Below, one piece after another: positions 25,249-34,476 of a stretch of 64,000 nt of DNA (positions are counted from its first letter, which is position 1; each line of letters begins with the position of its first letter). The DNA comes from Propionibacteriaceae bacterium (GTDB taxonomy: Bacteria > Actinomycetota > Actinomycetes > Propionibacteriales > Propionibacteriaceae). The position numbers were made by a program, and so were the translations under genes. The notes beneath the pieces were generated by a model. It worked only from the letters and a program-made list of their open reading frames with translations. It did no database searches and was not told the DNA's origin. The stretch covers positions 215,836-279,835 of the forward strand of contig WQZD01000001.1 of assembly GCA_009780915.1 (NCBI GenBank). The letters run 5' to 3'.

Positions 25249-26922
25249 TCAGTTCAAGGGTACCGAGTAGAACCACGCGTTGGCATTCGGGTGGTCGATG
25301 GTGATGACGTCGGTGAGGTTGCGGTAGGCGCCGTCGTCGTTGTGGCTGGCGAAGTAGACGGTGAGGGTCCCCGTGGAGGACTTGTCGATCCGGGAGACCG
25401 TCATCACGTGGTCGGCCCGCCCGTCGAGGTTCCAGTCGAAGACCCCGATGTCGCCCAGTTTGAGCTGGTCGAGTTGGTCGAGGTCGAGCTTGTCCCAGCC
25501 CGTGGAGTCGAGCCAGGAGTCCATGCTGGGGGCGAAGGTCCACGCGGTGGAGGCCGCCCCCGGGCCGTGGGAGTACCAGGTGTCGTCCATGGGGATCCCA
25601 CGCACGTACAAGCCCTGGCTGGTGAAGTTCGCGCAGTCCCCGCCGTTCTCGTTGTAGTCCCCCCACTGTTCCGTGTTGTAGCTGGAGACATGGGCCAACA
25701 GGTAGGTGATCTGGGCCTGGACGGCCGCGTTGGCCGGGCTGAGGGACACGGTGTCGAGGGTGGTGAAGGGGGTGGTGTCGAACGCCAACTCGATGGTGGA
25801 CGGCTGGGAGGAGGTCAGGCACAACGCGATCGTGGCCGACAAGGTGTCCAGGTTGATCAGGGTACGCCCGGTCGTGCCGGCCTGCGCGATGCCGGTGACG
25901 TGGCCGGCCTCGTCGGTGAGCGCCTCCTCGTCCACCGGCGCCCTGTTCACCAGGGGGACGATGGTCGACGTGAGGAAGGCGTCGATCAAACCGGTGTCGA
26001 ATCGGGGAGTCACGCCGCTGGAATCGGACTGGATGGCTGTCACCGAGGCGATGTCGGACCGGGTGAGGGTGTACATGGGCGCGGAGTCGACGGTGAGCGA
26101 GCATTGGGCCTGCAGACGTTGGTTGAGCCAGGTCTGGAGGTTCACCGCTTGGTCGTCGGTGACGCTCGCGGGAATGGGCACGGGGGCGATGGTGAAGGCG
26201 CCCGTACCCCCATGGGTCGCCAGCGTGGCGGCGATGACGCCCAGATCGGTGTCGGACGCCCCCGTGCCTGGCACGGACGGAGTCGTGTCGAACTGGGCGG
26301 CGTCCTGGTCGTACGCCACACCCGCGTTGACGGGGGCGAGGATCTGGTCGGGGAACGAGGAGGCCAGCCAGGCGTTGAACCGCGCCGGGTCGATGGACAC
26401 GGTCAACGGGATCTGGGGCGGGCGCGTGGAGCGGTAGATCCAGAAGGTCTGCTTGGACGCGTCCATCAGCGAGGTCATGATGGCGGTGCGATCGACGGAG
26501 ACACCCATGTCGGATCCGGCGCCGTGCTGGGTGGCGTCGCCGACCGTGATGTCGAGGGCTATCTGGGATTGCACGAGGTCGAGGACGGGTCCCGCCTGCG
26601 CGGGGGTCATCCCGGACAGGTTGTGCCCGGCGAGGACGGAGCCGGGGAGGATCCGATTGGCGTACACGGCGTCCATCACGAGGCCCAACGCGGTCGCCAC
26701 CACGGCCCAGCCGACCACCACGACGGCGAGGATGAGGGTGAGGGGACGCTGGTACCAGGGGCGCAGCAGTTTGACGGCCCGCCGAGGCGTGGACGACAGC
26801 GTGTGTTTCGGGACGGCCGGAGTATGGGGCAAGGCGCGGCTCGCGCCCGTGGCGGGCCCGGAGTCACGCCGCGCAGGCGTGCGCACGCTGGAGGATCGCC
26901 CCGGGGGCGGTCGGTCAGCCAC
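25249..26922 (-). CDS. Exported protein with C-terminal amidase-type domain
   Basis: 557 residues. The GTG at 26922 is chosen because GGAGGA (26928-26933, minus strand) lies five bases upstream; in-frame codons farther upstream lack a ribosome site. A cytoplasmic basic stretch of about 60 residues precedes one membrane segment (LILAVVVVGWAVVATALGLV, about residues 68-87). The long extracellular region has beta-grasp-like modules as in YoaR/VanW-type wall proteins. The C-terminal domain (about 395-557) has SSYNTEQWGDYNENGGDCANFTSQGLY with the catalytic-type cysteine of putative amidase domains, then a histidine in GRADHVM. Peptidoglycan-related hydrolysis at the cell surface is the likely role. 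Confidence 0.75.
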   Translation of the reverse strand: MADRPPPGRSSSVRTPARRDSGPATGASRALPHTPAVPKHTLSSTPRRAVKLLRPWYQRPLTLILAVVVVGWAVVATALGLVMDAVYANRILPGSVLAGHNLSGMTPAQAGPVLDLVQSQIALDITVGDATQHGAGSDMGVSVDRTAIMTSLMDASKQTFWIYRSTRPPQIPLTVSIDPARFNAWLASSFPDQILAPVNAGVAYDQDAAQFDTTPSVPGTGASDTDLGVIAATLATHGGTGAFTIAPVPIPASVTDDQAVNLQTWLNQRLQAQCSLTVDSAPMYTLTRSDIASVTAIQSDSSGVTPRFDTGLIDAFLTSTIVPLVNRAPVDEEALTDEAGHVTGIAQAGTTGRTLINLDTLSATIALCLTSSQPSTIELAFDTTPFTTLDTVSLSPANAAVQAQITYLLAHVSSYNTEQWGDYNENGGDCANFTSQGLYVRGIPMDDTWYSHGPGAASTAWTFAPSMDSWLDSTGWDKLDLDQLDQLKLGDIGVFDWNLDGRADHVMTVSRIDKSSTGTLTVYFASHNDDGAYRNLTDVITIDHPNANAWFYSVPLN

Positions 26923-27197
26923 CAGACTCCTCCTTGCTATGGCCAGCAGCGGGGGTGCACATGTGTCTCGACATCCACTCCCACGGGAAAACAATGACGC
27001 AATGCACGAATTCTCGCGTGTGTCATGGGTTTTCTACATCGAAGATACTACCCTGGGGACGACGGAATCGAGGGTATTGCGAGCGCGAATCACGGTCAGC
27101 CTCAGGTGGGACTGTAGAGTTGGCACGTGATCGAGATCGGCGGCCTGGGGTCGGATGCCCGTGCGGTCCGCGCGGATGCCGACGGGGAGGTGGCCTG

Positions 27198-27890
27198 ATG
27201 ACGACGCGTACCGGCCCCGAAGCCAAAGCCCTGGCCGTGCTCGACCTGCTGGAACAGACCTATCCTGACGCCACCTGCGAACTCGACTTCTCGTCGGCGT
27301 TCCAGTTGTTGGTGGCGACGATCCTGTCGGCTCAGTCCACCGATCGGCGGGTGAACCGGGTCACGCCAGCCTTGTTCCACCGCTATCCCGTGGCGTCGGC
27401 GTTGGCGGACGCCGATCTGGCCGATGTGGAGGAGATCATCCACCCGGTCGGCTTCTATCGCGCCAAAGCCCAGACCATCGTCCGCATGAGCGCTCAACTC
27501 GTCGAGGGCTTCGGCGGCGAGGTTCCCGACACTCTGGAAGACCTCGTCACGCTGTCGGGAGTGGGACGCAAGACAGCCAACGTCATCCTCGGGGAATGGT
27601 TCGGCGTGCCAGGCATCACGGCGGACACCCACGTCCTGCGCCTGTCGCGGAGGCTCGGCTGGACGACACAGACCGACCCGGTCAAGGTCGAGAAGGACTT
27701 GTGCGCCTTGTTCCCACGGGACACGTGGATTTCCCTGTGCGAGGTCGTCATCTGGCACGGGAGGCGCAGGTGCCATGCCCGTCGACCGGCATGCGGCGCC
27801 TGTCCGGTGGCGCATCTGTGCCCGTCGTTCGGCGAGGGCGAGACCGATCCCGTGATAGCGGCCGGGCTGGTGTCGGAACCGAGGCGTTAG
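27198..27890 (+). CDS. nth: Endonuclease III (DNA glycosylase/AP lyase)
   Basis: 230 residues. Base-excision repair of oxidised pyrimidines. Helix-hairpin-helix LVTLSGVGRKTANVILGEWF near residue 115 with the catalytic lysine in GRKTA, and the catalytic aspartate in ITADTHVLRLSRRLGW. The 4Fe-4S cluster ligands are in CHARRPACGACPVAHLC near residues 195-211 (C-x6-C-x2-C-x5-C). ATG 27198 follows GGGGAGG at 27184-27190. Its 3' end overlaps the holin-like gene on the opposite strand by four bases. Confidence 0.95.
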   Translation: MTTRTGPEAKALAVLDLLEQTYPDATCELDFSSAFQLLVATILSAQSTDRRVNRVTPALFHRYPVASALADADLADVEEIIHPVGFYRAKAQTIVRMSAQLVEGFGGEVPDTLEDLVTLSGVGRKTANVILGEWFGVPGITADTHVLRLSRRLGWTTQTDPVKVEKDLCALFPRDTWISLCEVVIWHGRRRCHARRPACGACPVAHLCPSFGEGETDPVIAAGLVSEPRR

Positions 27891-28351
27891 GGACGGCGGA
27901 TCGGCGTGGCCTGGATCTCGTCGGCGACGCGGTCGTTGCCGTCTTCGATGCCGGTCATGATGGCGGAGAAGGTCTTGGCGAAAGACTCGGGGGCCTTCTC
28001 GGGGCCGTGGACCTTGGAGAACGACTTGCTGCCGAAGAAGACGAACGCTCCGGCGATCACGAGGAGGAGGACCACGGCGGTCAGGGTTCCCAGGAAGACG
28101 CAGGCCCACGGGCTCAGCCGTGTCGTCCCCGCGTACAGCCAGGCGAACCCAGCGGCGAAGGTGAACCACAGCACGATGGTCGCGGACACGACGAAGTACC
28201 CTGCCGCGCCGAACAGGCCGGAGCCGACCCCGACTCGGCGCACGGAGGGCTTGAGTTCGGCCTTGACCAGGGCGATCTCGTCGGAGATGATCGCACGCAT
28301 GTCCTGAGTGATGGTGGTGACGAGATCTGCGACGTCGGTGGGCCTGGGCAT
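27887..28351 (-). CDS. Putative actinobacterial holin-X family membrane protein
   Basis: 154 residues. An amphipathic N-terminal helix (about 5-35, LVTTITQDMRAIISDEIALVKAEL), then two long membrane segments (about 46-70 and 84-106), and a polar C-terminal tail. This is the pattern of the phage-holin-3-like/holin-X family found as housekeeping genes in Actinobacteria; most are not phage genes. Function is unknown. Converges with nth. Confidence 0.75.
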   Translation of the reverse strand: MPRPTDVADLVTTITQDMRAIISDEIALVKAELKPSVRRVGVGSGLFGAAGYFVVSATIVLWFTFAAGFAWLYAGTTRLSPWACVFLGTLTAVVLLLVIAGAFVFFGSKSFSKVHGPEKAPESFAKTFSAIMTGIEDGNDRVADEIQATPIRRP

Positions 28352-28526
28352 GTTTCCTCCTTGACGGTGACCAGACTACCAGTGTGGGTGGTCGGCGTGG
28401 AGGGGGTGGACGCCGATGGGCGTCGGGGCCGCCCCGGCGATGTGCGCGTGTCCGCAGGGTGGTTGGCCGTGTCGGGGCGGTCGGCGCGTGGTGATGGGGG
28501 GACGACGTGACGTGCCTCCCAGTACA

Positions 28527-28578
28527 TGCACGAGATGTGCAGAAACCTCTTGACATGCTGCACGTGATGAGCAAGACT
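28527..28578 (+). promoter_or_regulatory. Candidate promoter and operator of the threonate operon
   Basis: TGCACGAGATGTGCA (28527-28541) is a palindrome with 5-base arms. Just downstream TTGACA (28550-28555) is separated by 17 bases from a weak -10 (AAGACT, 28573-28578). The palindrome overlapping the upstream edge of the promoter is a plausible site for the DeoR-type regulator at the end of the cluster. The 340-base gap before the kinase gene holds nothing else that I recognise. Confidence 0.4.
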
Positions 28579-28692
28579 GATCATGTCAGTGACTGAGATC
28601 TCCGCCACGAAGGCGGGTGGGACGCGCTTGTCGGATCTCGGTGACACCGGAGTCGGCTGACGGCAGTCGACCACAGATCTGAGGAGTCTGCA

Positions 28693-29934
28693 ATGAGCAC
28701 GGTACTTGTCATCGGAGACGATCTCACCGGGTCCAATGCGGTGGGCGCCCTGTACGCGACAGCCGGGTTGCGCGCCGTCACCGTGTCGGCTCTGGACGCC
28801 GTCGCCCTCGTCGCGGCCACGGCGGACGTCGTGGCGTTCAACACCGAATCGCGGCACCGTCCGTCCTCCGAGGCCGCGCGACGGGTACGGGCGATCGTAC
28901 GTGCCATGGGCGCCGACTCCGCCTTGATCGCCAAACGTGTCGACACGACCCTGCGCGGCCACATCGGCGCCGAGATCGAAGCCATGTTGGTGGAGGCGCG
29001 ACAGGGGAGGCGGGACCAGACGTTCAAAGTCCTCATGGCGCCCGCGTTCCCGTCGTCGGGACGTACGACCATCGGCGGCATCCAACTGATCGAGGGCCAA
29101 CCCGTCGCCGAGAGCTGGGCCGGTCGCGACCCGTTCACCCCGGTGCGCTTCTCGCGCATCAGCCGCGAGCTCGCCCGCCAGACCAACCTCCCCACGGCGG
29201 AGGTCCTTCTCGACACGGTACGCGAGGCGGGTGAGGCTCTGGCCCAGGCCTTGGCCGACGCCAGCCAGGGCGCCGACATCGTCATCGTGGACGCCACCAC
29301 GACCGCCGACCTGCGTCGGATCGCCGAGGCGGCACAGGCGACGGCGGTCGCCGAGGGCATCACGTGGTTGGTCGCGGACTCCGGCCCCTTCGGCGCCGCC
29401 ATGGCCGCGGCCATGGGAGTCGGCACCCAGGTGGCCGACCCGGGCTGCGTCCTCGTGGTCGCCGGTTCTCTCACGGACCTGACCCGTCGGCAGTTGGAGC
29501 GTCTTCAGGCCGAGACCGGGGCCGCCTTGGTGACCGTCGACCTCGACGACGATCCGGTCCACGTCGTCGACCGATTGGTCGCCCTGGGGACGGTGCCGGT
29601 GCTGGGGGTGCGTACGGCCACCCCCCAGCATGGCGGCGGGGACCGCGAGTCGGCGGCCAGGATGCTGACACTGCTCCAAGAGGTGGCTCGCGAGGCGGTC
29701 TCACGGCTGAAGGTGGTCGGGATCTACGCCACGGGCGGGGATGTGGCCACCGGCGTGATCGACGCCCTGGGCGCCCATGGATTCCAGGTCGCCGCGGAAG
29801 TCCTGCCCCTGGCCGTGGTCGGGCATGTCGATGGCGGCCCCCATCATGGCATGGGCTTGTCGACCAAGGGCGGTCTCATCGGCGATGACGACGCGGGCCT
29901 GTGCTGTGTGCGGGCCCTCCAACAACGACACTGA
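28693..29934 (+). CDS. dtnK: Four-carbon acid sugar kinase (D-threonate/D-erythronate kinase family)
   Basis: 413 residues. ATP-dependent phosphorylation of a four-carbon sugar acid at O4. The N-domain has VLVIGDDLTGSNAVGALYA (substrate-binding aspartates near residues 9-10), FNTESRH, KRVDTTLRGHIGAEIEAML, APAFPSSGRTTIGG; the C-terminal nucleotide-binding domain has VVAGSLTDLTRRQ, GIYATGGDVATGVIDALG and LSTKGGLIGDDDAG. This matches the two-domain DUF1537 kinases. Coupled with a PdxA2-type dehydrogenase, the known partner, the natural substrate is probably D-threonate or D-erythronate. GAGGAG at 28680-28685 precedes the start. Confidence 0.88.
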   Translation: MSTVLVIGDDLTGSNAVGALYATAGLRAVTVSALDAVALVAATADVVAFNTESRHRPSSEAARRVRAIVRAMGADSALIAKRVDTTLRGHIGAEIEAMLVEARQGRRDQTFKVLMAPAFPSSGRTTIGGIQLIEGQPVAESWAGRDPFTPVRFSRISRELARQTNLPTAEVLLDTVREAGEALAQALADASQGADIVIVDATTTADLRRIAEAAQATAVAEGITWLVADSGPFGAAMAAAMGVGTQVADPGCVLVVAGSLTDLTRRQLERLQAETGAALVTVDLDDDPVHVVDRLVALGTVPVLGVRTATPQHGGGDRESAARMLTLLQEVAREAVSRLKVVGIYATGGDVATGVIDALGAHGFQVAAEVLPLAVVGHVDGGPHHGMGLSTKGGLIGDDDAGLCCVRALQQRH

Positions 29935-29959
29935 TTCCTCCGGTAGAAAGGGACGAACC

Positions 29960-31006
29960 ATGAATGACACAAGAATCCTGGCTGTCACGGCAGGAGACCC
30001 TGCGGGGATCGGGCCCGAGATCGCGCTGCGGTGCGTCACGGATCCTGGCCTCTGCCCGCCGATGCGTACGGTCCTGTACGCCGATCCGTCGATCCTGAGA
30101 CGTGCCGCCGACATCGTCGGCGTGGCGCCGTCGTGGCACGTCGTCGAGGATCCCCGGGAGGCTGTGGATGACCCAGGGGTGGTCAACGTCGTCGACATCG
30201 GCGTCGTCGCCAGGGCTGGCGACATCCAGTTCGGCCGGGCTCAGGCGTTGGCCGGGCGAGCCGCCGTGGCCGCCATCGAGCAGGCCACCGCGCACGCCCT
30301 CGACGCTCGTGTGGACGCCGTGGTGACCGCCCCCATCAGCAAGGAAGCGATCTGGGCCACCGGCTCTCCCTTCCTCGGCCACACCGAGATGATCGCCGCG
30401 CTCACGAAAGCCCCCTTCGCCGACACCATGTTCGTCGTCGACGAGTTGTGCGTCTTCTTCGCCACGCGGCACATGTCGTTGGCCCAAGCCGTGGCCGCCA
30501 TCCGGCGAGACCTCATCGACGCCCAGACGCGGCGCGCGCTGACGGCGCTGAGGGTCTTCGGCGTCGACATGCCCCGACTGGCGGTGGCCGCGCTCAACCC
30601 CCATGGGGGAGAGGGCGGGCATTTCGGCCGTGAGGAGATCGACCACATCATCCCGGCGATCCAGGCGGTCAACGCCGACATCGCGGCCGGGCGTATCGTG
30701 GCGAACCCGGTGGCCGGGCCCGTGCCCGCGGACTCGGTCTTCCACTTCGGACTGGAGGGACGCTTCGACGGCATCGTCTCGCTCTACCACGATCAGGGCC
30801 ACATCGCCACGAAGACCTACGACTTCGACAACACCGTGTCCGTCACGGTCGGGTTGCCCATCTTGCGTACCTCCGTGGACCACGGCACGGCCTTCGACAT
30901 CGCAGGCACGGGCATCGCGTCGCCGGCCACGATGGCGGCGGCCATCCGGGCCGCGGCGAGGTTCGTCGCCTACAACGATCGCATCACAGCCCAGTATGGA
31001 GGCTGA
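29960..31006 (+). CDS. pdxA2: PdxA2-type 4-phospho-D-threonate/erythronate 3-dehydrogenase
   Basis: 348 residues of the PdxA family. VTAGDPAGIGPEIALR at the start, PISKEAIWATGSPFLGHTEMIA near residues 115-137 (first metal-binding histidine), ALNPHGGEGGHFGREEID near residue 213, and SLYHDQGHIATKT near residue 275 (other metal ligands). NAD-dependent oxidation of 4-phosphothreonate with decarboxylation gives dihydroxyacetone phosphate in the known pathway. It is not the vitamin B6 enzyme by context: it sits behind a sugar-acid kinase and before a transporter. AAAGGGA at 29947-29953 sets the start. Confidence 0.9.
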   Translation: MNDTRILAVTAGDPAGIGPEIALRCVTDPGLCPPMRTVLYADPSILRRAADIVGVAPSWHVVEDPREAVDDPGVVNVVDIGVVARAGDIQFGRAQALAGRAAVAAIEQATAHALDARVDAVVTAPISKEAIWATGSPFLGHTEMIAALTKAPFADTMFVVDELCVFFATRHMSLAQAVAAIRRDLIDAQTRRALTALRVFGVDMPRLAVAALNPHGGEGGHFGREEIDHIIPAIQAVNADIAAGRIVANPVAGPVPADSVFHFGLEGRFDGIVSLYHDQGHIATKTYDFDNTVSVTVGLPILRTSVDHGTAFDIAGTGIASPATMAAAIRAAARFVAYNDRITAQYGG

Positions 31007-31012
31007 GGACTC

Positions 31013-31061
31013 CCGACGAGGCGTGAGCGTCGCGCGTCGCAGCGCTGGCGGGCCTCGTCGG
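31013..31061 (+). terminator. Hairpin between pdxA2 and the transporter gene
   Basis: Arms CCGACGAGGC (31013-31022) and GCCTCGTCGG (31052-31061) with a 29-base GC-rich loop that can fold further. No T-tract follows. It could attenuate transcription into the transporter gene or protect the upstream mRNA. Confidence 0.5.
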
Positions 31062-31158
31062 ATGTGGTGATCCGGCGCGTGACGCGCATCGGGGGCCACA
31101 CAGGAGGCAACTCCGCTCACGGCATTCGTGCTGCTCACTCTCAGGAAGGAATACCCTC

Positions 31159-32460
31159 ATGACCCAGAACCTCGTGTCTGCCATACCCCAAAAACGGTGG
31201 CTCCATGTCATCCCCGTGGCGGTCGTCATGTACATGCTGGCGTACCTCGATCGCAACAATGTGTCCATCATCTTGACATTCATCGGGAAGAACGACCCGT
31301 CCATGGCCCTGTCCGACTCGGCCAAAGGCATGGCCGCAGGGATCTTCTTCCTCGGCTACATGGTCCTGCAGATCCCGGGCGCTCTGCTCGCGCAGAAGTG
31401 GAGCGCGAAGAAGACCGTGGTCATCCTCATGGTGCTGTGGGGATTCGCGGCCATCGCCTGCGGGATGGTACGCGATGAGACACAGCTATACGTCGCCCGG
31501 TTCGTCTTGGGGGTCTTCGAGGGTGGCGTGTGGCCGGCGTGCCTGGTCTTGCTCGCCCATTGGTTCCCGCTCAAGGAGCGTGCTCGGGCCAACGCGCTGT
31601 GGATGATCTGCCTGCCGCTGTCCAACATGCTCATGGCGCCCTTGACTGGCGTCCTGTTGGAGGTCGCCAGTTGGCGGACCGTCTTCGTCATCGAAGGCGT
31701 CCCGCCGTTGGTCTGGGCGATCGTGTGGTGGTTCGTCATCAAAGACCACCCCCACCAGTCCTCTGCGATCAGCACGGTCGAGCGCGAGTACGTGCGGGCC
31801 GAGTTGGCCAAGGACCGGCAGCTCACCGCCGGTCTTCCCCAGTCGAGCTACGCTGCCGCGCTGAGGTCGGGACGCACATGGGTCCTCATCGGCATCTACT
31901 TCAGCTGGATGGCCGGTTTCTACGGGTTCTCGCTGTGGCTGCCGAACGCCATCCGGGCGCTGGTGGGCGATTCCCCCAGCCTCGTCGGATGGCTGACGGC
32001 CATTCCGTACGGCTGCGCGCTGGTCGGGATGCTGCTGGTCTCCCGCTGGTCGGACAAGACCGGCAACAGACGACTGGCTGTGGCTGTCCCCATGCTGGTC
32101 GGCTTGGTGGTCATGGTGGCCGGGCAGTGGGTCGGGAGCCCCCTGATCGCCATCGTGGCGTTGTGCGTGGTCGGCATGGGCATCTACTCGCCGTACGGGC
32201 CCTTCTGGGTGGTGCCGGCCGAGAACCTCCCGCCCGCGGTGCTCGCGTTCTCGATCGGACTGATCAATGCGCTGGGCAACCTCGGCGGATTCGTCGGCCC
32301 CTACCTCGTTGGCTGGCTCAATGACGCCACCGGGCGTTCCTCGACCGGGTACTACGTCCTGGCCGGCCTCCTGTTGGTCTCCGTGGTGATGACGATGACT
32401 TTCGTGAAGAATCCCAACCTGGTCACGGCGAGGCGTGAGGTGGAACTGGAACGCGTGTGA
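31159..32460 (+). CDS. MFS sugar-acid transporter, anion:cation symporter family
   Basis: 433 residues, about twelve membrane segments. MYMLAYLDRNNVSI in the first segment and ARFVLGVFEGGVWPACLVLLAHWFP in segments 4-5 are hallmarks of the ACS family (TtuB, GarP, phthalate-type permeases), which import organic and sugar acids with protons. In the same run as dtnK and pdxA2, it most likely imports D-threonate or D-erythronate. AGGAAGGA at 31143-31150 precedes ATG 31159. Confidence 0.88.
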   Translation: MTQNLVSAIPQKRWLHVIPVAVVMYMLAYLDRNNVSIILTFIGKNDPSMALSDSAKGMAAGIFFLGYMVLQIPGALLAQKWSAKKTVVILMVLWGFAAIACGMVRDETQLYVARFVLGVFEGGVWPACLVLLAHWFPLKERARANALWMICLPLSNMLMAPLTGVLLEVASWRTVFVIEGVPPLVWAIVWWFVIKDHPHQSSAISTVEREYVRAELAKDRQLTAGLPQSSYAAALRSGRTWVLIGIYFSWMAGFYGFSLWLPNAIRALVGDSPSLVGWLTAIPYGCALVGMLLVSRWSDKTGNRRLAVAVPMLVGLVVMVAGQWVGSPLIAIVALCVVGMGIYSPYGPFWVVPAENLPPAVLAFSIGLINALGNLGGFVGPYLVGWLNDATGRSSTGYYVLAGLLLVSVVMTMTFVKNPNLVTARREVELERV

Positions 32461-32546
32461 TCGGTCCTGTCCAGATGGGCCGGCTGGGAGCTCCGGCCCC
32501 GACGAGGAGGTGTGATCTCTCCTGGTCGGGTCCGGTTCCGGGGGCG

Positions 32547-32584
32547 CGGACCGGGTGACGCGGATGGTCGCGTCACCCGGTCCG
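32547..32584 (+). terminator. Terminator-like hairpin after the sugar-acid transporter
   Basis: Perfect 16-base stem CGGACCGGGTGACGCG (32547-32562) with complement at 32569-32584 and a 6-base loop. There is no T-tract, which is common in high-GC Actinobacteria. Confidence 0.75.
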
Positions 32585-32672
32585 TGATCTGGTCTGTGAT
32601 CTGGTCTGTGATCTGGGCCGTGATGTCGGGTCGTGGTGCCGGGTCGTGGTGCCGGGTCGTGGTGCCGGGGCG
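32585..32672. repeat. Short tandem repeats before the regulator gene
   Basis: Three copies of GTGATCTGGTCT-like units (32585-32620) are followed by three copies of CGGGTCGTGGTGC (about 32627-32667). No gene. Slippage-prone sequence between the transporter and the regulator. Confidence 0.7.
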
Positions 32673-32728
32673 CACGGTGGGGCCCGGCCTCCTGTCGCGC
32701 TAGGATGGAGGAGGACACAGGAGGAACA

Positions 32729-33511
32729 ATGGCTGATTCCATTCGGGAGAGGGCGGGGACGACGAGGCGCCGCGAACGACTCGTGGACATGGTGGCTGAC
32801 CAGCGTTCCGTGGAGGATCTAGCCGAGGTCTTCGGGGTGTCCGCGTCCACCATCCGCCGTGATCTGCGGGCGCTCGCCGCCGATTCCAAGATCGTGAGGA
32901 CCCTGGGCGGCGCGGTCACGGCTCAACGGCTGGAACGGTCCTGGCATGACAAGACGCGCGTGGAGGCATCGGCCAAGACCCACATCGCCCAAGCCGCGGT
33001 CCCCTTGGTCCCCGACGGAGCCGTGGTCTTCATCGACGCCGGCACATCGGCCGCCGCGCTGGCCGCCCGTTTGGCGGACAATCCCACCGTGACTCTCGTC
33101 ACGAATGGCCTGTCTGCGGCAGTGGCCGTCGCCGACGGTCGGGCGGCTCTCATCGTCTTGGGCGGCAAGTTGAGGCGTCCCACGGCAGGCATGACCGGCA
33201 TGATGACAGTGTCCGGGCTGGACCTCGTCCATCCCCACATCGCTTTCCTGGGCTGCGAGGCGCTGGATCCGGTCCTGGGCGTGAACTGCCCCGATGTCGA
33301 GGTGGCGGCGTTCAAGCGCCGTCTCATGGCGCAGTGTCAGCAGAGCTGGGTGCTCGCCGACCACACCAAATTCGACACGACCTCGGCCTTCCCCTACTGG
33401 GCGGGCCTGGGCACGTCCACGGGCGTGATCACCGACTCCGTCAGCGCCACGGGACAGGCCACGGTCCTCGAGGACCTCCGCGCGCGCGGGCATGACGTGA
33501 TCGTGGCCTGA
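32729..33511 (+). CDS. DeoR-family transcriptional regulator
   Basis: 260 residues. N-terminal winged helix: RRRERLVDMVADQRSVEDLAEVFGVSASTIRRDLRALAADSKIVRTLGGA (about 14-62). The C-terminal sugar-phosphate sensor has VVFIDAGTSAAALAARL near residue 99, VTNGLSAAVAV, IVLGGKLRRPTAGMTG and a final DHTKFD motif near residue 215. DeoR-type sensors bind phosphorylated sugars, so 4-phosphothreonate made by the kinase would be a fitting ligand. AGGAGG at 32719-32724. Probably controls the operon upstream. Confidence 0.9.
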   Translation: MADSIRERAGTTRRRERLVDMVADQRSVEDLAEVFGVSASTIRRDLRALAADSKIVRTLGGAVTAQRLERSWHDKTRVEASAKTHIAQAAVPLVPDGAVVFIDAGTSAAALAARLADNPTVTLVTNGLSAAVAVADGRAALIVLGGKLRRPTAGMTGMMTVSGLDLVHPHIAFLGCEALDPVLGVNCPDVEVAAFKRRLMAQCQQSWVLADHTKFDTTSAFPYWAGLGTSTGVITDSVSATGQATVLEDLRARGHDVIVA

Positions 33512-33665
33512 GACGCGTTGGGTGTGTTCCGTGGCGGATGTGTTCCGTGGCGCGGCGCGTCCCGTGTCGCGGTGCTTCCCGTGTCAGGTGCTTCCCGTGT
33601 CAGGTGTGTCCCGAGGCAGGGCGCGCCCCATGGTCCCACCAGCGAGGGTTGGTCGATGGTGGTGA
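33512..33665. other. Low-complexity spacer
   Basis: Between convergent genes. It contains repeats of GTGTTCCGTGGCG and GTGCTTCCCGTGTCAG. No gene or clear hairpin terminator is visible. Confidence 0.5.
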
Positions 33666-34415
33666 TCACAGCGAGATGGACAAGCCCTCGTCTCCTCGGA
33701 TGAGGGTCGGACCCAGCATGGACTGATCCACCTCAGCCCGCCAGCACTGGATCTTGTACGGCAGCATGAGGGGATCGGGAACCCGGGCGTACTCGTCGTA
33801 CAACGCCCCAATCTGGTCGAGCATGGACTCCATGTCGGCGGGGTCGAGGCCTTCGGCGCCGGTCGCGTGACGGGCACTGTCCTGAAGCTGGGCACGCGTC
33901 GACGGGACCCACAGGCGGAAGGACACCGTCTCCGTGTGGAGGAAGTACGCCGAACCGTTCAGGCGGTCCACCGAGTCGACACCGTAATCGCTCGTCATCG
34001 CATCGGGGAGTGTGCTCTGGACGATCCTTCGCAGCTTCTTCACCCAGGGGACGGAGTCGTCGCGGGTGAGGTACGCCAAACCGACTCTCCCATGCGGGCG
34101 CAGAACTCGTGCCCACTCGCCCAAGGCCAGGCCCGGGGCGAACGTGTGGAAATTCTGGATGGCGAGCACCGAGGAGAAGAGACGGGGATCGAAAGGCAGG
34201 GACTCCCCTCGGGCGGCGACCACATGGATGACGCCGCTGAGGCGGGTGATGGCTGTCAGCGCGTCGACGTCGCGATCGACGACCGTCACGGAATGGCCGG
34301 CACGAGCCAGCATCGCGGCATAGCCGCCCGAGGCGCCCACGAGCAAGACGGAGGCGCGTTCAGTCCCGGTCAGCCACTCAAGGGCTGCGGGCGGGATCGT
34401 GGTAACAGGCGCCAT
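33666..34415 (-). CDS. Class I SAM-dependent methyltransferase
   Basis: 249 residues. SVLLVGASGGYAAMLARAGHSVTVVDRD near residues 21-49 is the SAM-binding motif I and the acidic ribose-binding end of strand 2. GVIHVVAARGESLPF and SVLAIQNFHTFAPGLALGEWARVLRPHGRVGLAYLTRDDSV are motifs II-III of the UbiE/Methyltransf_11 type. Substrate unknown. The ATG at 34415 has no ribosome site; TACAGT six bases upstream is a good -10 for a leaderless transcript. Divergent from the Tad operon. Confidence 0.85.
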   Translation of the reverse strand: MAPVTTIPPAALEWLTGTERASVLLVGASGGYAAMLARAGHSVTVVDRDVDALTAITRLSGVIHVVAARGESLPFDPRLFSSVLAIQNFHTFAPGLALGEWARVLRPHGRVGLAYLTRDDSVPWVKKLRRIVQSTLPDAMTSDYGVDSVDRLNGSAYFLHTETVSFRLWVPSTRAQLQDSARHATGAEGLDPADMESMLDQIGALYDEYARVPDPLMLPYKIQCWRAEVDQSMLGPTLIRGDEGLSISL

Positions 34416-34476
34416 GCCTGAACTGTACTGAATCTTCCATACCTTTACCATGTATTCCCACGCGATGTGGGTGCAG

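Noticed and set aside
27887..28351. Prophage, because of the holin-like gene
   Set aside because: Holin-X-type proteins are common chromosomal genes in Actinobacteria, and no other phage genes are present.
29960..31006. Vitamin B6 biosynthesis gene pdxA
   Set aside because: The operon partner is a four-carbon sugar-acid kinase, which identifies the PdxA2 branch acting on 4-phosphothreonate or erythronate.
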